NCBI RefSeq assembly: GCF_000315015.1
Contig: NZ_BAEP01000030.1
Span: forward strand, 62,001-126,000
Source of the DNA: Paraglaciecola mesophila KMM 241
GTDB taxonomy: Bacteria; Pseudomonadota; Gammaproteobacteria; Enterobacterales; Alteromonadaceae
Reading direction: 5' to 3'
DNA length: 64,000 bases
Shown in pieces: positions 1 through 9,210 of this stretch (its first letter is position 1; each line of letters begins with the position of its first letter). The notes beneath the pieces were generated by a model. The model did not search any database and had not been told where the DNA came from. It saw nothing but the letters and a program-made list of their open reading frames with translations. The position numbers and the translations under genes were made by a program.

Positions 1-57
1 GTTAATTCATCTGATTAAATGTTGAATTAACGACTGAATTATTTTTTCTATGTAAAG

Positions 58-1086
58 GTGAGTAGAGTTAAAACATTTCCAATAACGCGCCTTGTATCAA
101 CGAACCTCACTGGGGAGCAAGGTAACAGCCTTGAGCTGGCAAATAACCTTGAGCTGGCAAATAGCCATGAGCGGGCAAACAGCCTTGAGCTGACAGAAAA
201 ACCTGAGCGGGAGCAAAGCTCCGTTGGCCGCTTGGCCATCGACGATACCATCGCCAGTGAAGAGCCGCTTGAAATTTGGTTGAAACATCCTCTTAAACAG
301 GGCGGTAACGCCAGTTTGTTGCTGACCACTATGCGCAGCCCCGGGGACGATGTCGCGTTAGTCACGGGGTGGTTGCACTCCAGCGGATTGTTGGCAAATA
401 GCGCTGATATTCAAAGCGTTACTCATACCGGTAGTGAGCGAATAAAAGGTAATGAGGCAAATCAGATATTAGTGACTTTACACCCCCAATCTGACTTCGA
501 CATTACCTCAGGGCAAAGCCAAAGTGGGAGTCACATCGAGTATGTTAATTCAGGCTGCGGTGTGTGTGGCCAGCGCTCTATTGATGTATTGCTCGATAAA
601 ATTCCCCAGCGAGATATGCCCAATAACGCTTCGCTGTTAAACAACGAGGTTTTATCTTTAGCGAATGCACTTCGCCAACAGCAAACCGCCTTTGCCGCCA
701 CGGGGGGCAGTCACGGGGCTGGGCTATTTGCACTACCAGAGAGTGCTGACTTGAATGCACCGCAAACAGGTGCAAACAGGCTTATTGATGTGCGTGAAGA
801 TATTGGTCGTCATAACGCACTCGATAAACTGATTGGTGCTAATTTACCCATGCTTTTAGTGGAAAATACCCCCGAAAAAACGAAGGAGTACGGGGTGGTC
901 ATAAGCTCGCGGATCAGTTTCGACTTAGTGCAAAAAGCCGCCATGGCAAATATCGGTATGATCCTCGCCATGGGTGCACCGTCCACGTTGGCTATCGAGC
1001 TGGCCAAAGAATGCGATATTTGCTTAGTGGGCTTTATTAGTCAAAAACGTATCAATGTATATACCTGCGACCACAGAATTGTTTAG
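58..1086 (+). CDS. fdhD: FdhD, formate dehydrogenase accessory sulfurtransferase
   Basis: The 342-residue product is an FdhD-family protein, which passes sulfur from the cysteine desulfurase IscS to the molybdenum cofactor of formate dehydrogenase-type enzymes in the cytoplasm. The family CxxC is visible as C167-G-V-C170, followed by conserved C-terminal blocks (DVREDIGRHNA, SSRISFDLVQK). The start is a GTG; no better start is visible. It is longer than usual because residues about 23-52 are built from an 18-bp tandem repeat that family members are not expected to need. The next gene is a YdeP-type molybdoenzyme, a plausible client. Family assignment is secure. Confidence 0.93.
   Translation: MSRVKTFPITRLVSTNLTGEQGNSLELANNLELANSHERANSLELTEKPEREQSSVGRLAIDDTIASEEPLEIWLKHPLKQGGNASLLLTTMRSPGDDVALVTGWLHSSGLLANSADIQSVTHTGSERIKGNEANQILVTLHPQSDFDITSGQSQSGSHIEYVNSGCGVCGQRSIDVLLDKIPQRDMPNNASLLNNEVLSLANALRQQQTAFAATGGSHGAGLFALPESADLNAPQTGANRLIDVREDIGRHNALDKLIGANLPMLLVENTPEKTKEYGVVISSRISFDLVQKAAMANIGMILAMGAPSTLAIELAKECDICLVGFISQKRINVYTCDHRIV
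124..213 (+). repeat. Five in-frame 18-bp tandem repeats inside fdhD
   Basis: Five consecutive degenerate 18-bp units (124-141, 142-159, 160-177, 178-195, 196-213) with consensus AAYAGCCTTGAGCTGGCA. They keep the fdhD frame and encode the hexapeptide-like pattern NSLELA. The core ACAGCCTTGAGC is also the core of the 18-bp repeat in the CWC-domain gene near 40.57 kb. Confidence 0.9.
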
Positions 1087-1160
1087 TGGCTTGCTTAATC
1101 TAAAATCATTACTCAGTGCTTGTCAGTTTCAATTGGCGAGTGTTGATTCAAGGAGTCAAT

Positions 1161-3470
1161 ATGAAAACCGAATCACGCGTGAGTGAAAAGTCACCCTCAT
1201 TCGACCCATCTGACACTCAGCGCATCGAAATCAGTCAGCCCAAAGAGTGGGCTGCCGGAATACCTGCCGTACTATCCGCCTACAAAAATGTAACGACCAA
1301 AGCTGGGGCGATTAAAGGGACGCGGCTACTATCTGATCTAAACCAAATAGAAGGGTTCGATTGCCCCGGTTGCGCGTGGCCTGATCCACTTGAAAAACGA
1401 GCCACGTTCGAGTTTTGTGAGAATGGTGCAAAAGCGGTCGCCGATGAGGCCACTACAAAGCGCGCAGATGCTGAGTTTTTTGCTCAGCACAGTGTAAGCA
1501 AAATGCGCGGAGAGTCAGACCGCTGGCTAAACGACCAAGGCCGATTAGTGCAGCCAATGTGGTTGCCAGAAGGGGCGAGCCATTATCAGCCAATCGAATG
1601 GTCGAGTGCGTTTGAGATGATTGCCACTCAGTTGAATCAATTAGATACGCCGGATCAAACCGCATTTTACACATCAGGGCGCACAGGTAACGAAGCGGCG
1701 TTTTTATATCAATTGTTCGTGCGTAAATTTGGCACCAATAACCTGCCTGATTGTTCAAACATGTGCCATGAATCAAGTGGAGTGGGCCTAGGCGAAACTA
1801 TAGGCGTAGGCAAGGGCACCGTCAGCCTTGAAGATTTGGAGCATGCAGAAGCCATTTTCTTATTTGGCCAAAACCCAGGGACGAATCACCCGCGAATGCT
1901 CTCATCGCTGCAAGCAGCGAAACGTCACGGGGCGAAAATAGTCGCCGTTAACCCGCTGGACGAAACGGGGCTTAAACGCTTTAAAAATCCGCAAGAAGTG
2001 TCGGGCGTTATAGGCAGCGGTACTGCGCTACGAGATTTATACCTGCCGGTGAAAATAAACGGTGATGTGGCTTTACTAAAAGGCTTATGTAAATCACTGA
2101 TTGAGCGAGACAGCCAGCACCAACCAGTACTCGATCATCAGTTTATCGAGCAGTATTGCCATGGCTTTGACGAATTCAAAACCGACATTGAGCAAACGAG
2201 TTGGCAAGACATAGAGCAGGGCAGCGGATTGACCCACGCGCAAATTGAAGAAGCCGCTGATATCGCATGCAGCTCTAAAAAGACCATATGCTGCTGGGCC
2301 ATGGGCATGACGCAGCATAAAAATGCCGTGGCCAATATTCAATTAATGACCAATTTTTTGATGCTACAAGGTAATTTGGGTAAACCCGGGGCGGGCGTTT
2401 GCCCTGTGCGTGGCCACAGCAATGTGCAGGGCGATCGCACTATGGGGATTTGGGAGAAACCGGAACCCGCATTTTTAGATGCTCTTGAAAAGGAATTCAG
2501 CTTTAGCCCACCGCGGGCAAACGGCGTTGACGCTGTCGAAACGGTGCACGGCATGCAAAAGGGTGACATAAAAGTGTTGTTCGCCCTTGGCGGCAACTTT
2601 TTTAGAGCCATGCCAGATCACCAAGCCAACGATAAAGGCCTAAGCCAGTGTGAATTAACAGTGCAGGTGTCTACAAAGCTCAACCGCTCGCACTTACATA
2701 CGGGCAAGCAAGCTTTGATTCTACCCGCCTTAGGGCGCACCGAAATAGACACCCAAGAAAGCGGCATTCAAACGATTACGGTTGAAAACTCAATGGGGGT
2801 GATTCAAACATCTCACGGTAAAATTCCCCCAGCGTCAACGTTGTTAAAAAGTGAGATAGATATTCTTGCCCAGTTAGCTGCGCATACGCTCAAAAACGAC
2901 ACCATCGATTGGTTAGCCTTAAGTGCTGATTATCGACTTATTCGCGACCATATCGCTAACGTGATCCCAGGGTTCGAAAACTTTAACCAACGGATTGATG
3001 AATTGGGAGAGTTCGTATTACCCAACGGCGTGCGTGACGCCCGCAAATTTGTCACCGCCACCGGAAAAGCTAATTTTGTGGTGCATGCGATTGAAAGTGT
3101 TGAGGTGCCCAAGGGGTGTTTATTGATGATGACCATTCGTAGTCACGACCAATTCAATACCACTGTGTATACCAACAATGATCGCTATCGTGGTATTCAT
3201 GGTACGCGCAAAGTCTTGTTTATTAATCGCTTAGACATGGAAGCATTTGGCTTAAAGGCCGGTCAACATGTGAGTATCCGAAGTCACTGGCCAAACGATA
3301 AGGCTGCGCTACGTGAGGTAAGTGACTTTGCCTTAGTGGAATATGGCATTCCCAGAGGCTGCGCCGCAGCGTACTACCCAGAGACCAACGATTTAATACC
3401 CATTGGCAGTGTAGCGGATAAAAGTAACACGCCAGCTTACAAGTCAATCGTCATTAGCTTACATGCTTAG
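1161..3470 (+). CDS. ydeP: FdhF/YdeP family molybdopterin oxidoreductase
   Basis: This 769-residue cytoplasmic protein matches the YdeP branch of the molybdopterin oxidoreductases (alpha-subunit family). Early in the protein is the YdeP hallmark GFDCPGCAWPDP, followed by FYTSGRTGNEAAFLYQL, DCSNMCHE, the cofactor-contacting GHNPGTNHPRM-like block (here FGQNPGTNHPRM), RGHSNVQGDRTMGI, and a C-terminal molydopterin dinucleotide-binding domain (TIRSHDQFNTTVY). The ATG at 1161 is chosen over an upstream in-frame GTG at 1116 because AGGAG lies just before it and family proteins begin there. E. coli YdeP is linked to acid resistance; the substrate is not known. Placement behind fdhD supports sulfuration by FdhD. 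Confidence 0.9.
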   Translation: MKTESRVSEKSPSFDPSDTQRIEISQPKEWAAGIPAVLSAYKNVTTKAGAIKGTRLLSDLNQIEGFDCPGCAWPDPLEKRATFEFCENGAKAVADEATTKRADAEFFAQHSVSKMRGESDRWLNDQGRLVQPMWLPEGASHYQPIEWSSAFEMIATQLNQLDTPDQTAFYTSGRTGNEAAFLYQLFVRKFGTNNLPDCSNMCHESSGVGLGETIGVGKGTVSLEDLEHAEAIFLFGQNPGTNHPRMLSSLQAAKRHGAKIVAVNPLDETGLKRFKNPQEVSGVIGSGTALRDLYLPVKINGDVALLKGLCKSLIERDSQHQPVLDHQFIEQYCHGFDEFKTDIEQTSWQDIEQGSGLTHAQIEEAADIACSSKKTICCWAMGMTQHKNAVANIQLMTNFLMLQGNLGKPGAGVCPVRGHSNVQGDRTMGIWEKPEPAFLDALEKEFSFSPPRANGVDAVETVHGMQKGDIKVLFALGGNFFRAMPDHQANDKGLSQCELTVQVSTKLNRSHLHTGKQALILPALGRTEIDTQESGIQTITVENSMGVIQTSHGKIPPASTLLKSEIDILAQLAAHTLKNDTIDWLALSADYRLIRDHIANVIPGFENFNQRIDELGEFVLPNGVRDARKFVTATGKANFVVHAIESVEVPKGCLLMMTIRSHDQFNTTVYTNNDRYRGIHGTRKVLFINRLDMEAFGLKAGQHVSIRSHWPNDKAALREVSDFALVEYGIPRGCAAAYYPETNDLIPIGSVADKSNTPAYKSIVISLHA

Positions 3471-3495
3471 TGCGTGCTCGCTATGCATAGGTGTA

Positions 3496-3571
3496 GCGCA
3501 TACGTTTAAGCTCAGTGCATAAGTATAAGCTCTGCGTACACGTTAAAAATCAGCGCATAAGTAGAGCCACG
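3496..3571. repeat. Four intergenic 19-bp degenerate tandem repeats
   Basis: Four adjacent 19-bp units at 3496-3514, 3515-3533, 3534-3552 and 3553-3571 share the pattern GYGCATAAGTNTAAGCTC. They lie between the molybdoenzyme gene and the next gene and contain no open frame. The stretch 3471-3685 otherwise shows no gene. Confidence 0.7.
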
Positions 3572-3685
3572 GCTAAAACGATTGGCGAATCAATACCGTG
3601 TGGGGGTTATCCGTCGCGCTGATGGACAGGGCTTTAAATTGCGATATAAACACGGTAAAACCATAATAAAAAGGCAGAAAAATCA

Positions 3686-4450
3686 GTGGTCAAAACAATA
3701 AGCAACAGTGTGATTGGCAACGCGTTACAAACTGGAAGCTGCAAAAAAGCCGCCTTACTTGGTCTTTCATTGTTGGCAGCATCATCTACCTTTGCCCATG
3801 CCGAGCCAAAAAGTGACGAAGTAGCCAGCCTACGTGGTGGCAATGATCATCAAGCAGAGTCTCTGGTTTTGGATGCTGGCGTAACGCCAGAGCTTCATGC
3901 GTTGCAACAGCGCTGGGCAAAGGTGAATTACACCTTTAGCGGCGACGAGAAAATTGATGCATTCAAGGCGTTAATCACCCAAGCAAATGAACTGGTTCAA
4001 GACCAGCCTGACAATGCCGGGTATTGGGCGTGGTTAGGTATTTGCCAATCCACCGCAGCGGCTGCAATCGGTGGCACTGATGCCCTTGGGCTGGCAAAAA
4101 AAGCCAAAGTCTCTTTTGAAAAGTCTCTTGAACTAGATAACGACGCGCTAGATGGGGTCGCGACATTCTCCCTCGGTACGCTTTATCATAAGGTACCGGG
4201 ATGGCCCTTAAGCTTCGGCAGCGATAAACAAGCCAAAAAGCTTTTGATAAAAGCCATTGAACGCCACCCGGCAAGTATCGACAGTAATTTCTTTTACGGC
4301 GAGTTCTTGTTTAATGACGGTGATAGCGAAGACGCGAAAGGGTATTTGCTGCGCGCAAAACAAGCACCGGTTCGACTCGACAGGCCCATTGCTGATAAAT
4401 ATCGCCGTATGGCCATCGACGAACTGCTGGTAAAAATAGAAAACGACTGA
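3686..4450 (+). CDS. Exported TPR-like protein
   Basis: 254 residues with a Sec-type signal peptide (KK followed by a hydrophobic stretch, AHA cleavage site near residue 39). The mature part is helical with TPR-like spacing: a WAWLGICQSTAAAAIGG segment, a SFEKSLELDNDALDG segment and an AIERHPASIDSNFFYGEFLFNDGDSEDAKGYL segment broken here in mid-motif. The last two resemble the TPR-type TatT component described beside some TRAP transporters, but no TRAP genes are present. The start is GTG at 3686. It stands alone, convergent with gss. Function unknown; probably a periplasmic scaffold. Confidence 0.6.
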   Translation: MVKTISNSVIGNALQTGSCKKAALLGLSLLAASSTFAHAEPKSDEVASLRGGNDHQAESLVLDAGVTPELHALQQRWAKVNYTFSGDEKIDAFKALITQANELVQDQPDNAGYWAWLGICQSTAAAAIGGTDALGLAKKAKVSFEKSLELDNDALDGVATFSLGTLYHKVPGWPLSFGSDKQAKKLLIKAIERHPASIDSNFFYGEFLFNDGDSEDAKGYLLRAKQAPVRLDRPIADKYRRMAIDELLVKIEND

Positions 4451-4460
4451 GGTGATATTT

Positions 4461-4508
4461 AACCAAGTGCCATAATAGCTCGGTGTTACGCCGTCACAGC
4501 ACTTGGTT
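4461..4508. terminator. Perfect 10-bp inverted repeat between convergent genes
   Basis: AACCAAGTGC (4461-4470) and GCACTTGGTT (4499-4508) are perfect inverted repeats with a 28-nt loop. They lie between the TPR-like gene and the convergent gss gene. There is no T-run, so it could be a weak terminator, an mRNA-end stabiliser or a protein site. Confidence 0.4.
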
Positions 4509-4575
4509 GTTAAACGCTGGAAATCGGTATTGTTAGCTTTTTAGCCGTGAGGCACGGTAATTCTGTGCAGGTTCG

Positions 4576-6492
4576 CTATTTTAGCTGTAAAAATGCCTCG
4601 TCGTCTAAAGTACGCAGCGCCATACAGTCACTGCTTTTACCGATAATCATCGATTTATCTACCCTTACATTGCTACCAGCATAATGTCCGGCTGCGGTGA
4701 ACGTACAGATTTGCACGTAATAATTCTCGATTTTGGGCAGTGCAAAAAGCTGTTGGTAAATTTGCTCCCGTTCACCGAATGCGCCGCCTTTGTTATCTAG
4801 CACATTGCTGTTCGCATCAATAAGCTGAATGTTTTCGCCGCAGCGCCCAACAATCGGTTTCACCACGTAGCCGGTCGCTTTTAACTCATCACTGAGCTCA
4901 AAGCTGGTATTAAGCAGCAAAGGGTGATTCGGGAACAGCGACCACAATATGGGTAATATCGCTTTGTTGCTTGGGATCAGTGTCCACAGGGGCTCGTACA
5001 CCATGATATTGTCATTTAGCAGCACATCAGAAAGTTGAACACTATGTTGCGCTGATGCGTTATTTCCGTTTGCCTGACTCTCTTGGCGTAATTGATTAAG
5101 TGCCGTTTCCCAGGCCCATGTTTTCCATACCCAACGAACAGGGTTACCGAACTGGTCGAGTATTTGACCCTGCGCACCGAATGTGAGTGCGTCTAAGCCG
5201 ATAACACGTACCGATTTAAACCCTGCAGCTTCAATGGCTTTTTTCATAAAAAGCGCGTGGTAGTCTTCTTCTGCATCAACATCTTGCAGTACATGTATGG
5301 TGGCATTGGGCCCTGCAACTACATCACATTCGCGCCAAGCGTCGACCAACTCTTTAAATAAGTTTGCGCCGTTATCGGCACCGCTTTTAATGCCTAAATG
5401 TCGCGCCCATTTGCCTTGTACTTTTCCCGCTTCCATGTAGCACGAAGCAGAGTCGCAATTGTATTCGTATACCTTGAGGCCATTGGTGGTCATCGCAAAG
5501 TCGAATCGGCTGGTGATCAACTGATTATCTCGGTTGTCCCAAGAGCGAATCACCTTAGGCAATATTGATTCAGGTAATTCAAATGCACTTAGCAACTCTG
5601 GGTGTTGCAACACATAGTCGGTTGCGTGCATGAATAAGCCATGTAGCTCGTCGGTGGCTGACTCAAGCGTGTCTAGCGCGCTTTGGGAAACCGCGAAATA
5701 CTTAAAGTAGTCGCCTTCCACGGAGGTTAACCAGTGTCCGTTCATCATATCGACATACGCGGATTCATCTTCGTTGGCAATATTCAGCCAAGGTCGCTCT
5801 ATTACATCAGAATGAGTGTGCTCGGCTATCCCTAACTGGAACAGTGCAGGATTAGCGTCAGGCAAAAGTACGCTATGAGTGCTATCTGCCGTTTGGGTAA
5901 CCCAGCCTAAAATAGTGGAATCAGTGAAGGCGCACTTAAGCCAATAGTCGCCTTTGATGCCTACTTTTGCTTCAATTTCTCGTGAGTAATGCTGGCCCGC
6001 AGGCCAAGGGGTGAAGTTCATGTTTTGCTCAGCGACACAAATTTTGTCATCGAAAACCTCAGTCACAATGGCGATATGACCTGTGTGTGCAAATTCACCC
6101 CCTTCATCCCAAATCAGCATGCTGCCAATTTCAGGGCGACGAAGGGAACCATTAGCAAAGGCATTTAGCGGTAATTCAGTGTTATTCACCACATCACGAA
6201 TTGAGCGTAGTTTGAATATTTCATAGGCCATGGCGACATCGTTGAATATTTGACCTTTGTTGATGTACAACCAGCGCCGAGCAAACTCCACACATTGCCA
6301 TTTGTAGCCCATGTAAACGCCATCGTAGTAGCTACGAAACGCTTTACGATTGGGGTATTGGGTTTCATCTACCGTGTCATAATCTGAAGAGTAAGATACA
6401 ACACCATCGGCGGTAACGCCCTGTACGCCGCCAAAGGGCAGGGAGCGTAATTTTTCATCATTAGAAAGTAAATTCGTATGTGGCTGTACCAT
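4576..6492 (-). CDS. gss: Bifunctional glutathionylspermidine synthetase/amidase
   Basis: The 638-residue protein has the two-domain layout of E. coli Gss (619 residues). The N-terminal CHAP-type amidase domain carries a catalytic Cys (C67 in YKWQCVEFARRWL) and His (H139 in EFAHTGHIAIV). The C-terminal ATP-grasp synthetase domain contains YNCDSASCYMEAG and WKTWAWETA, and the late motif VVKPIVGRCGENIQL. The enzyme makes and hydrolyses glutathionylspermidine, linking thiol and polyamine pools in the cytoplasm. It is a monocistronic minus-strand gene, divergent from the MscS-type channel. Assignment is secure. Confidence 0.95.
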   Translation of the reverse strand: MVQPHTNLLSNDEKLRSLPFGGVQGVTADGVVSYSSDYDTVDETQYPNRKAFRSYYDGVYMGYKWQCVEFARRWLYINKGQIFNDVAMAYEIFKLRSIRDVVNNTELPLNAFANGSLRRPEIGSMLIWDEGGEFAHTGHIAIVTEVFDDKICVAEQNMNFTPWPAGQHYSREIEAKVGIKGDYWLKCAFTDSTILGWVTQTADSTHSVLLPDANPALFQLGIAEHTHSDVIERPWLNIANEDESAYVDMMNGHWLTSVEGDYFKYFAVSQSALDTLESATDELHGLFMHATDYVLQHPELLSAFELPESILPKVIRSWDNRDNQLITSRFDFAMTTNGLKVYEYNCDSASCYMEAGKVQGKWARHLGIKSGADNGANLFKELVDAWRECDVVAGPNATIHVLQDVDAEEDYHALFMKKAIEAAGFKSVRVIGLDALTFGAQGQILDQFGNPVRWVWKTWAWETALNQLRQESQANGNNASAQHSVQLSDVLLNDNIMVYEPLWTLIPSNKAILPILWSLFPNHPLLLNTSFELSDELKATGYVVKPIVGRCGENIQLIDANSNVLDNKGGAFGEREQIYQQLFALPKIENYYVQICTFTAAGHYAGSNVRVDKSMIIGKSSDCMALRTLDDEAFLQLK

Positions 6493-6760
6493 GTGAATAA
6501 CCCTTAGTGCGTAAAAATCAATAGTGAAATCAATTACGGTCAGCTAACAGCGCCCAATTAATTTCAATTAGTGCACAGTAGACGTCACTGCAACATGAAA
6601 AGTCACACACCTGGCCCATTGCGCTTTTACGCCTTGTATCTCCGCATTTAACTTTATCAAAGAGTGAGATGTATCGAATTTTATCTTGCTGTCGCGGTTA
6701 AACTGCTTTAAATAGCGGATTCATTTATACTTTTCCCATAAATACCATTGGATTAAATAC

Positions 6761-7870
6761 ATGTTTGAGCAATTACATCAAACCATTACCCCCTTTTTAA
6801 CCTTCTTTGGCGATAATCTTTATACCCAAGCTGCGCTGGTTATTGTTCTTTCGTTTTTGGTTGCTTCGATTTTTAAATATGTATTGATTGTGGGTTTAAA
6901 AGCGCTTATCTCCCGCATACACGTAGACTTGGACGGTAGTTTTTTACATTTGCTACACACGCCAATTTATTACAGTTTATTGCTAATGGGGTTCTCAAGT
7001 GCGGCGTCAATTCTTGCGCCGACTGACTTGTATGCGCATATCATTTTTTCCTCGTTACAGTCCATTTCGATCCTTATTTGGACTGCATTCTTCTTGCGCG
7101 CAAATCATGTGCTGTTGCGCCAAATAGCGCTTAATCCCAATCGCTTTCATGCGGTGAACAACAAAACGCTGCCGCTGTTCTTAAATTTGGTGAATATCAT
7201 TATTTTGGTGCTGGCGGTGTATTTCGTGTTCTCTGTTTGGGGTGTAGACATGACCGCTTGGCTGGCATCAGCGGGGATTGTCGGTATCGCTGTGGGCTTT
7301 GCTGCCAAAGACACCTTAGCTAATCTGTTTTCGGGCGTATTTATAATGGCGGATGCACCTTACAAAATTGGTGATTATATTGTGCTTGATTCTGGTGAAC
7401 GCGGGGAGGTCACCCATATCGGTATGCGCAGTACGCGAATGCTGACCCGTGAAGATGTGGAAGTGACCATTCCAAACTCGGTGATGGGCAATTCTAAAAT
7501 TATTAATGAATCAGGCGGACCCCATGAGAAATCCCGTTGCCGCGTGCCCATTGGCGTGTCTTACAATGCGGATATTGATGAAGTGCGTGAAGTTTTAATG
7601 CAAATCGCGCTAGGGGAAAAAGAGTACGTGTGCGACGACCCAGAGCCCAGAGTGCGTTTTCGCCGCTATGGGGCATCCGCGTTAGAGTTTGAATTACTGG
7701 TGTGGATTACTAAACCGGCACTGCGGGGCAGAGTGATTGACATACTCAACAGTGAAATTTTTAAACAGTTCAAGCAACGCAACATTGAAATACCTTACTC
7801 TAAGCACGACTTGTACATTAAAGAAATGCCGACAAGATATTCTGAAGAGCCAAAGGACGACGTTGAATAA
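6761..7870 (+). CDS. MscS-family mechanosensitive ion channel
   Basis: 369 residues. Four to five hydrophobic segments occupy about the first 190 residues. The pore helix and beta domain then carry the MscS signature (GIVGIAVGFAAKDTLANLF followed by SGVFIMADAPYKIGDYI) and the later TIPNSVMGNSKIIN block, ending in a soluble alpha/beta domain. It should release solutes on hypo-osmotic shock from the inner membrane. The start is an ATG preceded by AT-rich sequence with no strong ribosome binding site. It lies directly upstream of the cyanophycin genes in the same direction, separated by about 150 bp, so co-transcription is possible but unproven. Confidence 0.92.
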   Translation: MFEQLHQTITPFLTFFGDNLYTQAALVIVLSFLVASIFKYVLIVGLKALISRIHVDLDGSFLHLLHTPIYYSLLLMGFSSAASILAPTDLYAHIIFSSLQSISILIWTAFFLRANHVLLRQIALNPNRFHAVNNKTLPLFLNLVNIIILVLAVYFVFSVWGVDMTAWLASAGIVGIAVGFAAKDTLANLFSGVFIMADAPYKIGDYIVLDSGERGEVTHIGMRSTRMLTREDVEVTIPNSVMGNSKIINESGGPHEKSRCRVPIGVSYNADIDEVREVLMQIALGEKEYVCDDPEPRVRFRRYGASALEFELLVWITKPALRGRVIDILNSEIFKQFKQRNIEIPYSKHDLYIKEMPTRYSEEPKDDVE

Positions 7871-8022
7871 ATGCGCTCAAATGTTTTAACACCGCCGCTC
7901 ACATATTGTTGGGTGTGAGTGGAGCAATATCTTAAGTGAGCAGGGTGCCTTTATATAGCTGCGTTGGCGTTCTTTTCTATCTGCTTGAGTTGCTTTAGGG
8001 TAAACTAACGTATGTAACGTTC

Positions 8023-9210
8023 TTGACTAGAGCCCCTGTGAGCCCATCTACTTCTATCATACTGATTAAAAACGCCACCCTGTACTCGCCTAAAAACCTT
8101 GGTTTGGTTCATTTGATGATTGCTGGTGGTAAAGTCGTTTATATTGGCAGAAAGTGCCCTACTTTGGGAGACGAATTAGCGATACAAACGGTAGACGTCG
8201 AAGGTCACGCAGTGATCCCTGGCTTTATCGACGCCCATACTCATATTACGGGCGGAGGCGGCGAGGCTGGGTTTTCAACCCGAGTCCCTCCCGTGCCCTT
8301 GAGTCAATTTACGCGCGCGGGTGTCACTACTGTGGTGGGCTTATTAGGTACAGATGATTTAACACGAAATACCGAATCAATCATCGCTCAGGTGTATGCA
8401 TTACGCGAAGAGGGATTATCAGCGTATTGCTATACAGGTGGTTATCACTTGCCACCGACAACGCTGACTGGTTCAGTGAAATCAGATATTGTGTTTATTG
8501 AACCCATAGTTGGGGTGGGGGAGCTGGCGATAAGTGATCATCGTTCTAGCCAACCCACTTTGAACGAACTTTTAAAAGTAGCCTCTGAAGCGCATGTAGC
8601 GCGTTTGATGACGGGGAAAGCGGGAACATTACACTTGCATTTAGGGGATGGTGAGCGCGGGCTTTCATTGATCCGCGAAGCGTTAGATACCGCCGAAATT
8701 CCTGCCAGAACCTATAACCCGACGCATATTAATCGCCGTAAAGCTCTATTTGACGAAGCTTGTGAGTTGGCTAAACAAGGTTGCTGGGTGGATGTTACTG
8801 CGTTTGAAACCGGTGATGTTGGGTATGAACCCGCTGAGGCCTTAATGCGTTATATGGGGCAAGATCTACCCCAAGACAAATTGACCATCAGTTCTGACGG
8901 TGGTGGTTGTTTACCCTGTTTCGACTCCCACGGACATATGACAAAGATGGACTTTGCCAGTTCGTCGTCCATGACCGAGGTGTTCTATCAGTTGCTTGAT
9001 GAAGGTATAAGCATGGAAGCATGTTTGCCATTTTTCACCAGTAACGTTGCAGATTTGATGAATTTCAAAAATAAAGGCCGATTAACCCTAGGGTGTGACG
9101 CTGACTTGTTAATACTAGACCCCAATATGCGGATCAAACATGTGATGGCCCAAGGCCTTTGGCATGTGTTTGATACGCACATAATTAAAAAAGGGTCGTT
9201 TGAGGAATGA
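8023..9210 (+). CDS. iadA: Isoaspartyl dipeptidase (beta-aspartyl peptidase)
   Basis: 395 residues, amidohydrolase superfamily. The metal-binding HxH is H72/H74 (DAHTHI), followed by the GGGGE substrate/metal loop, and the late Asp lies in SSDGGGCLP. IadA splits beta-Asp dipeptides; here the expected substrate is beta-Asp-Arg from the cyanophycinase encoded by the overlapping next gene. The Lys that is carboxylated in E. coli IadA (GVKCAISDHRS) is Glu167 here (GVGELAISDHRS), pointing to the variant class that needs no modified lysine. The start is a TTG at 8023; an in-frame GTG at 8038 is the alternative. The stop overlaps the next start. Confidence 0.93.
   Translation: MTRAPVSPSTSIILIKNATLYSPKNLGLVHLMIAGGKVVYIGRKCPTLGDELAIQTVDVEGHAVIPGFIDAHTHITGGGGEAGFSTRVPPVPLSQFTRAGVTTVVGLLGTDDLTRNTESIIAQVYALREEGLSAYCYTGGYHLPPTTLTGSVKSDIVFIEPIVGVGELAISDHRSSQPTLNELLKVASEAHVARLMTGKAGTLHLHLGDGERGLSLIREALDTAEIPARTYNPTHINRRKALFDEACELAKQGCWVDVTAFETGDVGYEPAEALMRYMGQDLPQDKLTISSDGGGCLPCFDSHGHMTKMDFASSSSMTEVFYQLLDEGISMEACLPFFTSNVADLMNFKNKGRLTLGCDADLLILDPNMRIKHVMAQGLWHVFDTHIIKKGSFEE

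Noticed and set aside
124-213. CRISPR-like short repeats in fdhD
   Set aside because: The 18-bp units are contiguous and in frame, with no spacers.
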